Below are positions 1 to 9,265 of a DNA stretch of 64,000 nucleotides, one piece after another. Each line of letters starts with the position of its first letter. Position 1 is the stretch's first letter. Position numbers and translations under genes: made by a program. Source of the stretch: Bacteroidota bacterium (lineage in GTDB: Bacteria > Bacteroidota > Ignavibacteria > UBA10030 > UBA8401); contig JAJYOK010000003.1 in NCBI GenBank assembly GCA_021796215.1, forward strand, positions 186,001 through 250,000, read 5' to 3'. The notes below the pieces were generated by a model. It searched no databases, was not told the DNA's origin, and saw nothing but the letters and a program-made list of their open reading frames with translations.

Positions 1-1961
1 TCATGTGTACGATCTTGATTTGCCGGATACGGCTGACCATTATTTACACCGGGGAATTGCCTGTCTGTTCTTGACAACGTGTAGCTGATCCACCCCGTCA
101 GTGCGCCGAATTTTTTCTTCACCAGGAATTCCGCACCGTAGCTCCATCCTCTTCCAAAAACCAATTGCGATTCCACATTCGGATTCAAACGCAAATCTGC
201 ACCGTTTTTGTAATCAATGAGATGTTCCATGTTTTTATAGTAAACCTCAAGCGACGTTTCATAGCTGTTGTCGAAAAAATTTCTGAAGTAGCCGAGCGAA
301 ACCTGATCGGCAAAAAGCGGCTGCACATTGTTGCTGCTCGGAATCCAAAGCGCGTTCGGATTTGTTGTCGTGGAATTTGAAAGCTGGTGAAGATACTGAA
401 CAGTGCGTGTGTACGACGCTTTGATGGAGTTGGATTCATCGAGCAGATACGTCATCGCGAAACGGGGCTCGAGATTCATGTATGTTTTGATCGGGGTGCC
501 GGAGCCGTACGATGCAGAATCAAGAACATCTCCCGCCGCATCGTACGAAAACGCTGTACCGGGTCCCAGCAGCGTGAACGTCGAAAACCGCACGCCGTAC
601 TGAACACTGACAACGGGCAGCAGTTCGATCTCATGTGAAACATACGCGGCATTTTCAGCGGCATATTTTTGTGCAATCGTTGCCGCCGTGATAGCGCTCG
701 CGCCGCTGGTCGTTATTTGTCCGGGATTGAACGTGTGATAAATAAGATCGAAGCCGAACTTCAGCGTGTTGCGCGGCTGGATGAAATAATCAAAATCGGT
801 TTTGAAATTCAGATCGCGGATGCCGGATGTAAGCTCAAAATTGCTCGTGCCGACATTGCTGTAATTTGAATATTCATAATCGCTGAAAATGAACGAAGCG
901 TTGGAAAACAGCCGACTTCCCCAAATATGATTCCAGCGAAGCGTTCCGGTAGAATTTCCCCAATTGAATCCTATAAAGTCCCCAAAACTGAAATTATCTT
1001 TGCCGAAATATCCTGAAAGAAAAATACGGTCGTCATTCCCTAACCGGTAATTGACTTTTCCGTTCATATCGTAAAAGTACAAACTGCTTCGGTTGATTGT
1101 CGTATCGCTCGACAGCTTCAAAAAAAGATCGGCATACGTTCGCCTGCCGGAAAGAAGGAACGAGCCTTCGTCCTTCACAATCGGTCCTTCTACCATCAAC
1201 CGCGACGCAAGAAGCCCGATGCCTCCCGACCCGTCAAAGAATTTTTCGTTTCCGTCATTCGTATGAATATCTAACACGGAAGAAAGCCGCCCGCCGTATT
1301 CCGCCGGAATGCCGCCCGTCATAATTTTGACGTCTTTGATCGCATCAGAATTGAACACCGACATGAAACCGAGGATGTGAGAAGGATTGTACACCGGCGC
1401 TTCATCGAGCAAAATAAGATTTTCATCCGCGCCGCCGCCGCGGGCAAAAAAACCAGTGTTGCCTTCGCCCGCGGCTTCGATGCCGGGAAGAAGCTGAATG
1501 GTTTTCAAAACATCTTTTTCGCCGAAGAGAACGGGAACAGATTGCAGCTCTTTCACATCTAACTTGTTCGTGCTGATTTCGGTTGAAGTGACATTGTTGT
1601 TTGAACGCTCAGCGGAAATGACAACTTCGCCGACGTTCACCGATTCTTCATGCAGAGCGAAATTGATCGTTTGGTCACGGTCGAGTACAATCGTATCTCT
1701 TTTCGTTTTGAAGCCAATGAATTGAATCCGCAATGTGTAGGTTCCCTGAGGAATGGTAAGAGAATAAAATCCGTAGGCGTTTGTGGTTGTGCCGACAGTT
1801 TTCAACTCTTCTACAAAAACACTTGCCCCGATGAGCGCTTCTCCCGTTTCCGAATTCCTAATTGTACCGCTGAATGAAAAAGTATTTTGTGCTGTCGCAT
1901 AAACCGGAAAAAAAACTGACAGTTCACACAGAACGATGAAAAGGAGAAGATTCAATTTCAT
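1..1961 (-). CDS. TonB-dependent outer-membrane receptor, C-terminus cut by window edge
   Basis: About 653 residues lie in the window. The reading frame is open to base 1, so the C-terminal barrel strands are missing. I checked the translation at several places and found no stop. It begins MKLNLLLFIVLCELSVFF, a signal peptide ending near YATAQ. A carboxypeptidase-like regulatory domain follows (SGTIRNSETGEALIGASV), then a plug domain (VPVLFGEKDVLKTIQLLPGI, AEYGGRLSSVLDI), then barrel strands. The last residues in the window include TDRQFPGVNNGQPYPANQDR, typical of the late barrel in this Bacteroidota receptor class. The family imports substrates across the outer membrane with energy from TonB/ExbBD; the substrate here cannot be told. 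It sits 253 bp downstream of a stand-alone receiver gene on the same strand. The small open frames on the plus strand across this span are shadows of this gene. Confidence 0.9.
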   Translation of the reverse strand, partial: MKLNLLLFIVLCELSVFFPVYATAQNTFSFSGTIRNSETGEALIGASVFVEELKTVGTTTNAYGFYSLTIPQGTYTLRIQFIGFKTKRDTIVLDRDQTINFALHEESVNVGEVVISAERSNNNVTSTEISTNKLDVKELQSVPVLFGEKDVLKTIQLLPGIEAAGEGNTGFFARGGGADENLILLDEAPVYNPSHILGFMSVFNSDAIKDVKIMTGGIPAEYGGRLSSVLDIHTNDGNEKFFDGSGGIGLLASRLMVEGPIVKDEGSFLLSGRRTYADLFLKLSSDTTINRSSLYFYDMNGKVNYRLGNDDRIFLSGYFGKDNFSFGDFIGFNWGNSTGTLRWNHIWGSRLFSNASFIFSDYEYSNYSNVGTSNFELTSGIRDLNFKTDFDYFIQPRNTLKFGFDLIYHTFNPGQITTSGASAITAATIAQKYAAENAAYVSHEIELLPVVSVQYGVRFSTFTLLGPGTAFSYDAAGDVLDSASYGSGTPIKTYMNLEPRFAMTYLLDESNSIKASYTRTVQYLHQLSNSTTTNPNALWIPSSNNVQPLFADQVSLGYFRNFFDNSYETSLEVYYKNMEHLIDYKNGADLRLNPNVESQLVFGRGWSYGAEFLVKKKFGALTGWISYTLSRTDRQFPGVNNGQPYPANQDRTH

Positions 1962-2214
1962 ATAATCAATGAACGCTGCCGTACAGGCCTTCGTTCCCGT
2001 CAAAAAAAATTCTTTCTTTATACTTGGATTAAATTGAATAGTTGTTCGACAACGCAGAACACGATATGTTTAATGAAAGAATTCCGTTCGCACAAAAATA
2101 CTTGTGGGCGTTGAGGCTGTTGGAGGCGAGATGTAATTCTATTCCACGAAATGAAAGCTAATGCAGGTTCTTTCGCATGTTACTGTAAATGAACGAAGTG
2201 AAAAAATATGAATC

Positions 2215-2595
2215 CTATGAAAAATTTTTTGCACCAAATGCATTCAGTACTGTCTTGATGCGCTGCAGCATGCTGCCCACATCCCACGTTTTCTCAATGA
2301 GATCTAACGCACCGAGCTGCAACGCTTCGTGCGCAACTTTTTCAGAGCCGTACCCCGTAATAAGCACAATCCTCGCTTTACCGTCGAATTCTCTGATTTC
2401 TTTCAAAACATCCATTCCGTTTTTCGACGGAAGTCCAAGGTCGAGAAAAACAAAAGTAGGAGAAAGCCTTTTGTAGAGATCTATACCCTGGGGACCGTCA
2501 GCTGTTTTTACCACCTCATATCCTTCTCTCGTAAAGAGAAGATTCATGAGCTGCAGGTCCATCTCATCGTCGTCAATGACAAGTATCTTTTCCAT
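2215..2595 (-). CDS. Stand-alone response regulator receiver (CheY-like)
   Basis: This 126-residue protein is a single receiver domain with no output domain. It shows the acidic pocket (D8, D9, D10), the phospho-acceptor Asp at about residue 52 (FLDLGLPSKNG), the Thr of LITGYG near residue 80, and the conserved Lys near residue 102 (EKTWD). Such proteins relay phosphate or act by protein-protein contact. The start is well supported by GGAGG about 7 bases before the ATG. That Shine-Dalgarno directly abuts a perfect 15-base palindrome (2607-2621). No cognate kinase is adjacent: upstream on the same strand is the GT2 gene, downstream the TonB receptor. Confidence 0.9.
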   Translation of the reverse strand: MEKILVIDDDEMDLQLMNLLFTREGYEVVKTADGPQGIDLYKRLSPTFVFLDLGLPSKNGMDVLKEIREFDGKARIVLITGYGSEKVAHEALQLGALDLIEKTWDVGSMLQRIKTVLNAFGAKNFS

Positions 2596-2606
2596 TGTTG
2601 TTCCTC

Positions 2607-2621
2607 CACTATAATATAGTG
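2607..2621. promoter_or_regulatory. Perfect 15-base palindrome touching the receiver gene's SD
   Basis: CACTATAATATAGTG has 7-base arms around a single A. In the direction of the receiver gene it ends directly against the GGAGG Shine-Dalgarno. It could be a repressor site, an AT-rich promoter element, or a hairpin masking the ribosome binding site. Only the symmetry is seen; the role is inference. Confidence 0.4.
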
Positions 2622-2685
2622 ATTTTTTCGCGCCTGTCTGTAAGAGGAATCACAGCCTGCCGGATAACGGCGAGGTTTACAACCG

Positions 2686-3885
2686 TCATTGCACATTTTC
2701 GCGTGTCGTTCTTACCCACTCTTTTACTGTTCCGTTAATAACAAGTTTAAAATATAATTGAATTTTCCAGAGAAGGTATCGCGGAAAATATAATGTCGCT
2801 TTGAATAACAAAGAATCCGCTCCCGATGCGGCGAGCCCGATAAGTATGTATAAAACACAGACTGCCAGCAATCCGCTCCACAACTCGACGTGCAATGCCG
2901 TGCTGCGAATGCCGGCAAGCGGCAGCATTAATTCGATGAAGATTACAGCGATAACCACACCCATCATATTGACAAATGCCGGCGTCAGCAACTCTATAAA
3001 AGCGTCGAGCAGCGTTAGCGACGGATGCCGGATAACTGCTTTGAACAGCCTTGGTGTGTAACGCCGGATAATTGCAAACCTGCCGGTTTCCCATCGTGCG
3101 CGCTGACTTTCAGCATTCTGAGGACGCGCTGGCATTGTTGCTATGACACGCGCTTCGGGAGCAAATACAGTTTTTATTCCTTGAAAAAGAAGGAGCAGCC
3201 CGTACTCGAAGTCTTCAGTGATTGAGTGGGCTTGCCACGGTACCGCTTGTATCGCTTTTGAAGAAAAACACATCCCATTCCCGCGCAAGCCGGCAGAACA
3301 TCCGACAACTTTTCTGCCGAGAGGCCTGACATAATTATACAGTGTCAACGCGACACGCGCAACTTCAGAACTCCACGCTCCGGGCATCGGCGCCACGAGA
3401 TCGGCAGCTTGAATAGAAACGTAACCGCGCTCAAGGTAAACATTCATTACACGAAGAAAATTTTTCGAAACAATGCTGTCAGCATCAACGACAACATACG
3501 CATCATAGTGTTTCGGATCATCAAGTAAACGCTCAAAGCACCATTGCAACGCGTGCCCTTTTCCCCGGTGAATTGTATCATTTCGCTCGCACACTGTTGC
3601 TCCGTTCGCGCTGGCGACACCGGCAGTTAAATCAGTGCAATTATCCGCGACGACAATCACGTCGTACAAATTCGACGGATACTCCGATGCAAAAAAACTC
3701 TGAATCGTTTTTCTTATTGTGAATTCTTCGTTGTGGGCGGGAATGATGCATGCAAATTTTCGTTGTGTTTTCACCCTAAATGAAATGTGCTTTCGGGCGA
3801 AGAGCGCAAACACACTCAGCATAAAAGAGTATAGGATAAAAAATCCCAACACACCGAAAAGTAGTACTTCAAACAGACTGATCAT
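2686..3885 (-). CDS. Membrane glycosyltransferase family 2, processive type
   Basis: 399 residues. An N-terminal membrane helix (about residues 4-27) precedes a GT-A domain with IIPAHNEE, ADNCTD, VVDADS (the DxD), TEDFEYG, and QRARW, which fits the QxxRW motif of processive beta-glycosyltransferases such as cellulose, chitin or hyaluronan synthases. The C-terminal 120 residues carry three or four hydrophobic segments that would form the membrane channel region. The gene starts 9 bases after the glmS stop, so the two are almost surely cotranscribed. That hints at, but does not prove, an amino-sugar donor. An ATG preceded by TAGGAAAA supports the start. The gene lies downstream of the large polysaccharide locus on the same strand. 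Confidence 0.85.
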   Translation of the reverse strand: MISLFEVLLFGVLGFFILYSFMLSVFALFARKHISFRVKTQRKFACIIPAHNEEFTIRKTIQSFFASEYPSNLYDVIVVADNCTDLTAGVASANGATVCERNDTIHRGKGHALQWCFERLLDDPKHYDAYVVVDADSIVSKNFLRVMNVYLERGYVSIQAADLVAPMPGAWSSEVARVALTLYNYVRPLGRKVVGCSAGLRGNGMCFSSKAIQAVPWQAHSITEDFEYGLLLLFQGIKTVFAPEARVIATMPARPQNAESQRARWETGRFAIIRRYTPRLFKAVIRHPSLTLLDAFIELLTPAFVNMMGVVIAVIFIELMLPLAGIRSTALHVELWSGLLAVCVLYILIGLAASGADSLLFKATLYFPRYLLWKIQLYFKLVINGTVKEWVRTTRENVQ

Positions 3886-3894
3886 TGAATTTTC

Positions 3895-5724
3895 CTATTC
3901 TACCGTTACACTTTTTGCCAGATTCCTTGGTTGATCCACGTTGCACCCACGCAACAAAGCGATATGATACGCAAGAAGCTGAAGCGGAATAATCGTGAGA
4001 AGCGGTGTCAGCGTTTCTATTGTTTTAGGAATACGAATGACATAATCGCTCAATTGTTCCACGTCATGATCATCTTCATCTGCAACCGTGATAATTTTCC
4101 CTTTGCGTGCCTTTACTTCCTGAATATTGCTGAGAATTTTTTCATACGTGTGATCCCTCGGTGCAAGAAACACGACAGGCATGTTCGCGTCAATTAAAGC
4201 AATGGGGCCATGCTTCATTTCTGCTGCCGGATAACCTTCTGCGTGGATATACGAGATTTCTTTCAATTTAAGAGCTCCTTCTAGCGCATTGGGGAAATTG
4301 AAACCGCGTCCGAGATAAAGAAAGTGCTGACATTGATAAAACTCTTCTGCTATTTTCAGAATCGCCGTATTGTCGCTGAGAATTCGCTCGATCTTTCCCG
4401 GAAGCGCCCGCAATTCACGAATCAACAACTGCCCTTCATCGCGGCTCATCGTTTTCTTCCGTGCAAGAGCAAGTGTGAGAAGCATGAGAACAATAAGCTG
4501 TGACGTGTACGCTTTCGTCGAAGCAACCCCGATTTCCGGTCCCGCATTCATCGCCAGCGTTGCATCGCAGGCGCGCGCAATGCTGCTTTCTGTAGAATTG
4601 CAGATGGCGATTACGACTGCACCTTTGCGATGTGCCTCGCGCAATGCCGCCAATGTGTCGGCTGTTTCTCCACTTTGACTTATGCCAATCACTACATCGT
4701 TAGGAGTGAGCAGCGGGTCGCGGTACCGAAACTCCGATGCGTACTCCACTTCTACCGGAACACGCGCATACTGTTCCAGCATATATTCACCGACAAGCCC
4801 CGCATGCCACGATGTCCCGCATCCAACAATTGTGATGCGACGGCTATGAAGAATGCGCGGAAAAAGATCGTCAATAACGCTAAGGCGAGCTGTTCCTTCC
4901 TCCATGTCGAAACGTTCGTTAAATGTTTCCTGAATCGTTTTCGGCTGCTCAAAAATTTCTTTCAGCATGAAATGGGGGAAGCCGTTTTTCCCTAATTCTT
5001 CCTGCTCGGTATCCACAAATACTGTCTCTCTGTAAACCTGATTGCCCTCGTGATCCGTGACCTGCATGCCGTCCGGAGATATCACGGCAATTTCACCATC
5101 TGCAAGATAAAGAACGTTGTTTGTCCGCTTAAGAAAAGCGACGGGATCCGACGCAACAAAATATTCGTTCTCACCTACTCCGACAACCAACGGGCTTCCG
5201 TTGCGCGCGGCAATTATTGTCTCCGGCTCGTACGCGAAAAGAAGAGCGAGAGCGTATGTTCCTTCAAGATCGGCAAGCGCCCGCCGGGCAGCAGATTCAA
5301 ACGAACCGTCAGCGATTAAATATTCTTCGATGAGATGAGCAATTACTTCCGTGTCTGTGTCGGATAAAAAGCGGTGATTTTCCTCGAGCTTTTTTCTCAG
5401 CTGAGAATAATTTTCGATGATGCCGTTGTGTACTACAGCAATACTTTCGGTACAATCAAATTGCGGATGTGCATTCGGTACAGACGGCTCCCCATGCGTT
5501 GCCCAACGCGTATGTGCAATGCCGACAGTTCCCTGACCCTGCAAATCCTTTGCAGCTTCTGTCAACAATTCAACCTTGCCGACAGTCTTCGCCGAACAGA
5601 GCGATCTTCCAGAAATTACCGTGATGCCGGCAGAATCATAACCACGATATTCAAGACGACGAAGTCCGTCAATGAGCAGCGGAGCCGCGTTTTTAGTTCC
5701 TAGATATCCTACTATACCACACAT
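3895..5724 (-). CDS. glmS: Glutamine--fructose-6-phosphate aminotransferase (isomerizing)
   Basis: 609 residues, the normal length for GlmS. It makes glucosamine-6-phosphate from fructose-6-phosphate and glutamine, the entry step to UDP-GlcNAc for peptidoglycan and amino-sugar polymers. The N-terminal MCGIVGYLG places the catalytic Cys at residue 2 after Met removal. The glutaminase domain also shows HTRWATHG and HNGIIENY. Two SIS isomerase domains follow (GCGTSWHAG, SQSGETADT, LGRGFNFP), and the protein ends PRNLAKSVTVE, the usual GlmS tail. AAGGAGG five bases before the ATG fixes the start. I saw no clear glmS ribozyme in the 37 bases before it; the tandem-repeat gene upstream and the GT2 gene downstream suggest one transcript. 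Confidence 0.97.
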   Translation of the reverse strand: MCGIVGYLGTKNAAPLLIDGLRRLEYRGYDSAGITVISGRSLCSAKTVGKVELLTEAAKDLQGQGTVGIAHTRWATHGEPSVPNAHPQFDCTESIAVVHNGIIENYSQLRKKLEENHRFLSDTDTEVIAHLIEEYLIADGSFESAARRALADLEGTYALALLFAYEPETIIAARNGSPLVVGVGENEYFVASDPVAFLKRTNNVLYLADGEIAVISPDGMQVTDHEGNQVYRETVFVDTEQEELGKNGFPHFMLKEIFEQPKTIQETFNERFDMEEGTARLSVIDDLFPRILHSRRITIVGCGTSWHAGLVGEYMLEQYARVPVEVEYASEFRYRDPLLTPNDVVIGISQSGETADTLAALREAHRKGAVVIAICNSTESSIARACDATLAMNAGPEIGVASTKAYTSQLIVLMLLTLALARKKTMSRDEGQLLIRELRALPGKIERILSDNTAILKIAEEFYQCQHFLYLGRGFNFPNALEGALKLKEISYIHAEGYPAAEMKHGPIALIDANMPVVFLAPRDHTYEKILSNIQEVKARKGKIITVADEDDHDVEQLSDYVIRIPKTIETLTPLLTIIPLQLLAYHIALLRGCNVDQPRNLAKSVTVE

Positions 5725-5761
5725 CGTTCCTCCTTAGCGCCTGCCGCTTTATTTTTAGCTG

Positions 5762-7441
5762 TTAGTTTTCATCGTCGCATGAGGCAAGAAAAACGGTTTG
5801 TGTCGCTAACATTTGCCTTTCATGCTCCTGTATATCTTCGTTGACAGAGCCGAGCATAGTCAGATGACTCATTGTTGTAAGCGTATCGTTGTCTTTATGT
5901 TCTTTTGCCAACATCTGAATGGCTGCAACAATAGCCTGGCGCCTTCTTTGCCGCTCTTCCAGCTGTTTCTGGTACAGTTCGAGCTGCTGCTGCTGTCGTT
6001 GTCCCTGTTTCTCAATAATTCGCTGCTCAAGCTTTAACACTTCTTCATTGAGAGGGTCAAGAATAATGACGAAAGCAAGTTCGCTTAGCGCCTCTTCAAG
6101 TCTGTTGCTCGTAAACAATTGATTAACATGGCGCAGGTAACGACGAACTTCGCTGTCGTGTTCTCGTTTACCGTTATGTCTTTCGTTCATTGCTTCCGGT
6201 GCAGGCTGCCGAGTCTGTCGCATGCGCATTTCGATGATCTCCTCATGTCCATGTTTTTCAGCCGCTAATTTTCTCTGCTCATCTTCGCAAACGCGGCGAT
6301 CTTCCTCCTGTGCCCTGCGGATTTTTTCTTCAAGCTTGCGGACTTTTTCGTTTGCGGGATCAAACAAGTACGCACGGGTGAGCTCGTCTAGTGCGCGGTT
6401 ATATTCTTGCTTTTCAACATATGCTGAAGCGCGGGCAAGAAAGTCTGTAATCTTTCGTTCAAGAGCAACACGCTGTTGTTCTTCTTGGTTACGTTGTTCC
6501 TCTTCTTCTTTTTGGGTGTGTTTCAACTCGTTATTATGGTGTGCTGTTGCAAGCGCATTCCGTTCTTCTTCTATTGTTTTGCGGACAGCTTCTTCCATGC
6601 TGTGTATTTTTTCATTGGCTGGATCAAACAAATAGGCGCGAGCAATTTCATCAAGTGCACGATTGAATTCTTTCTTTTCAGAATATGCTGCGGCTTGTGA
6701 AAGGAATGAAGCAATCTTCTGCTCAACCGCTGCCCGGTGCTCTGCCCTCTTGAGTCTCTCTTCTTCCTCCTTTTTACGAAGCATCCGGGATTTTTCTTCC
6801 TGTGCTGTTGTTAGTAAATGCCGCTGAATTTCAATAGCTTCACGCACTTTTTCTTCGAGGCTGCGAATTTTTTCGTTCTCCGGATCAAGCAAATACGCGC
6901 GTGTTATTTCGTCAAGCGCACGGTTGTATTCCTTCTTCTCAAAAAATGATGACGCGCGTACACGAAAAACCTCTATTTTTTCATCAACCGGAGACCGGGC
7001 GGATAGAGACTGGCTGACAGCGGCGGCACACGTTTCTTGCCGCGTTTGTTTTTCTGCCACCTCCGGTATTTTCAAGTTTTCGTTTGTGATGGCCTTTTCT
7101 TCCGGCGCAACGGGCACGGATCGTTGAGCCTCGATTACGGCAAGGTTAGAAAGGTACTGCAGCGGCGGAGCTTGTTTTTCCGGCGCAGTTTTCGCCGCCA
7201 CCTGACTTGTTGGTATTTGCTGCGTAGCGGACTGACTTTTTCCCTCTTCTACCTGTTCACGCAGCAATGCCTTCACTCGCTCCTCGTACGCCATTGCATA
7301 CAGATTGCGCGGGTCGCAGGATTGCGCTTTCATAATCAACTCCAACGCCGCCGCAAGGTTTTCTTCCTTCACAAGCTTATCTGCCTGCTTCAAAAGCGAA
7401 GCGACTTCTTTCGCTCGCTCCGGATTTTGTGCTGTACCCAT
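5762..7441 (-). CDS. Tandem TPR-like and coiled-coil repeat protein
   Basis: 559 residues from the ATG at 7441 (MGTAQNPERAKEV), chosen because AGAGGAG lies about 7 bases upstream; an open frame runs 24 codons further but lacks such a site. Three near-identical 87-88 residue units (about 155-241, 242-329, 330-405) each hold a TPR-like helix pair (EYNRALDEITRAYLLDPENE and variants) followed by a charged Glu/Lys/Arg-rich coiled-coil spacer. Degenerate copies lie near residues 14-60 and 432-480. No signal peptide or membrane segment is visible, so it is probably a cytoplasmic scaffold. It sits between a GH9 gene and glmS on the same strand. I do not recognise a named family. The repeats also show at DNA level with a period near 264 bp. 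Confidence 0.8.
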   Translation of the reverse strand: MGTAQNPERAKEVASLLKQADKLVKEENLAAALELIMKAQSCDPRNLYAMAYEERVKALLREQVEEGKSQSATQQIPTSQVAAKTAPEKQAPPLQYLSNLAVIEAQRSVPVAPEEKAITNENLKIPEVAEKQTRQETCAAAVSQSLSARSPVDEKIEVFRVRASSFFEKKEYNRALDEITRAYLLDPENEKIRSLEEKVREAIEIQRHLLTTAQEEKSRMLRKKEEEERLKRAEHRAAVEQKIASFLSQAAAYSEKKEFNRALDEIARAYLFDPANEKIHSMEEAVRKTIEEERNALATAHHNNELKHTQKEEEEQRNQEEQQRVALERKITDFLARASAYVEKQEYNRALDELTRAYLFDPANEKVRKLEEKIRRAQEEDRRVCEDEQRKLAAEKHGHEEIIEMRMRQTRQPAPEAMNERHNGKREHDSEVRRYLRHVNQLFTSNRLEEALSELAFVIILDPLNEEVLKLEQRIIEKQGQRQQQQLELYQKQLEERQRRRQAIVAAIQMLAKEHKDNDTLTTMSHLTMLGSVNEDIQEHERQMLATQTVFLASCDDEN

Positions 7442-7534
7442 TTTTTGTTCTCCTCTTTTAATTTTGTTAATAGATGAATTAATTTTGTGTTTGCTTTTTT
7501 TCAGGAAAACCATTGCGTGTGAAAATTCGCTTTG

Positions 7535-9253
7535 TTAATGTTTCGCAACATCTTTATCTGCCATCAAGGCGCAATACCCGGAAACAAAAGCAAGCGGTGC
7601 TGTATAATTAATTGCCGGCTCATTGACAAAATAATTTTTTGCGTTGTCTTCATAGCACTGTCCCGGATATTCGGATATTATTTTCCCCCGAAGGCGGCTG
7701 AATTTATTGCATCCCGCAACAAGCATTCCGGGTACCGGTGCATCGGTTCCGGACAGCATGGAGAATTGATGATACGGATGCATAACAGGATTAGAACCAA
7801 CACCTGTCACGAACGAAATATCAAACGTATTGCGGCCAAGAATGTAGTGAAGCTGATCTAATGCGCCGTCAAGATAACGCCGTAACTTTGTGGTTTCATA
7901 TGCATTGATGAGATCAAACGCGTGCCCCATGATCACGCTGTTCGAGCCCCAGTAATATTCATCGGGCGAAAGCACACACCGATAGCCATTGTCTTGGATA
8001 CGTTCCAACAACGCATCGCAATATCGCGTCAGCGATGCCACGATAAATGAATGCGCCTCGTAATTGTGAATGTCAACCGGAACATTGAGATACGAGTAAT
8101 AAGCAAAATTCTGGACGTGCTGCCAGCTTACTGTATAATTGACACCGCCAAGCATTTTGTAATTGGATAAAAAATATTCGTGATAAGCTGAATTGCCAGT
8201 GGTGCGATACAATTCGACCGATGCCCACAACCGTTCATCGGAATCTTGAACGTCGCCATATTCTCCTCCTTCGACACCGGCAGGGTTTTTGAAACCGCCC
8301 GGCGGTACAATGGATTCGTGCTTCTGTAAAAAATCCCACGCCCTGATGGAAGCGCGCAGCAAAGTTTCCGCAAAAGCTTTATCCCATCGGTTAAACAAGC
8401 GAGCGCCAAGCGCTGTGACAGCGGCAAAATCACCTGTCGCTGTGCTGCTAACATCAAAAATATACTGGGTGTCAGATTCTTCCTGAGGCAAGTGTTCACC
8501 CGTCCATTTCTTAATTGACGCTTTGTGATATACTCCGCCGTCCCCGCTCTGCATTTTGAGTAACCACTGCAATCCCCATCGCGCTTCGTCAAGAATATCA
8601 GGAATGTTGTTATGTGATTCCGGGATTTTCAGATCGCCGTCAGAAAATTTTTCCGGCTGCAGTTCGTACAAATAGAGAAGAAACGCAGCGCTCACTGCAG
8701 TTGTCGGGACAAATTTATTATAATCACCGGCATCATGCCATCCTCCGGTAACATCTTTGGTTTTCGCGGGGTTATCGAAAAAGTGCGCCGGCGCAGTATG
8801 ACATGCAAAATGTTTCCATTGCGTTCCGTTATTCACAGCAATACCGCAGCGTTGGTAATAAAAACTTTGCTGCGACGCAAGAGACGCTTTTGCGTAGACG
8901 TTGTCAGCAATGAGGAATGCATCGGAATGCTCTGTCGTGTCGTGCAACACGATACGGTAATAGCCGGGAGTGCTCAGGCGCGAAAAATCAATCGTGAATA
9001 TCGTATCGCCTGTTGCCGGATCAATTGTGCCGATGCGGCCGATTTCTCCACCAAGCGCGGTTTTGTTCGTCCGCATGTTAATAACTCTGAATTCTCCTTC
9101 ACTGTGTTTTTTTGTAAATGCAAGTTTCGGATCGCTCGGACGATATCCTAATTGATCAACGAGAACCGACGGCTGTGCTTTGCTTGCATCCTGACACGAC
9201 ATCAAGCAAGCGGCGCATAACAAAACAAGCATCCATTTACATGGCAACTTCAT
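7535..9253 (-). CDS. Glycoside hydrolase family 9 lipoprotein (endoglucanase-like)
   Basis: 572 residues. The N-terminus MKLPCKWMLVLLCAACLMSC is a lipoprotein signal with lipobox LMSC, so the enzyme should be anchored to a membrane. An N-terminal Ig-like domain (VLVDQLGYRPSDPKLAF) of the type found in GH9 enzymes is followed by the six-hairpin catalytic domain. GGWHDAGDYNKFV carries the catalytic-base aspartates, GVGSNPVMHPYHQFS a substrate-binding stretch, and YFVNEPAINYTAPLAFV the catalytic acid Glu. The family cuts beta-1,4-glucans. GAGGAG five bases before the ATG supports the start. It begins 12 bases after the stop of the phosphoribosyltransferase fusion, at the end of the polysaccharide locus. 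It may trim the locus's own polymer rather than feed on cellulose; that is inference. Confidence 0.92.
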   Translation of the reverse strand: MKLPCKWMLVLLCAACLMSCQDASKAQPSVLVDQLGYRPSDPKLAFTKKHSEGEFRVINMRTNKTALGGEIGRIGTIDPATGDTIFTIDFSRLSTPGYYRIVLHDTTEHSDAFLIADNVYAKASLASQQSFYYQRCGIAVNNGTQWKHFACHTAPAHFFDNPAKTKDVTGGWHDAGDYNKFVPTTAVSAAFLLYLYELQPEKFSDGDLKIPESHNNIPDILDEARWGLQWLLKMQSGDGGVYHKASIKKWTGEHLPQEESDTQYIFDVSSTATGDFAAVTALGARLFNRWDKAFAETLLRASIRAWDFLQKHESIVPPGGFKNPAGVEGGEYGDVQDSDERLWASVELYRTTGNSAYHEYFLSNYKMLGGVNYTVSWQHVQNFAYYSYLNVPVDIHNYEAHSFIVASLTRYCDALLERIQDNGYRCVLSPDEYYWGSNSVIMGHAFDLINAYETTKLRRYLDGALDQLHYILGRNTFDISFVTGVGSNPVMHPYHQFSMLSGTDAPVPGMLVAGCNKFSRLRGKIISEYPGQCYEDNAKNYFVNEPAINYTAPLAFVSGYCALMADKDVAKH

Positions 9254-9265
9254 CTTTTCTCCTCT

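Noticed and set aside
165-1877. Several small plus-strand open frames
   Set aside because: They are antisense to the TonB receptor frame, have no family features, and follow its codon pattern.
5725-5761. glmS ribozyme leader
   Set aside because: Only 37 bases separate glmS from the previous gene, too short for the ribozyme.
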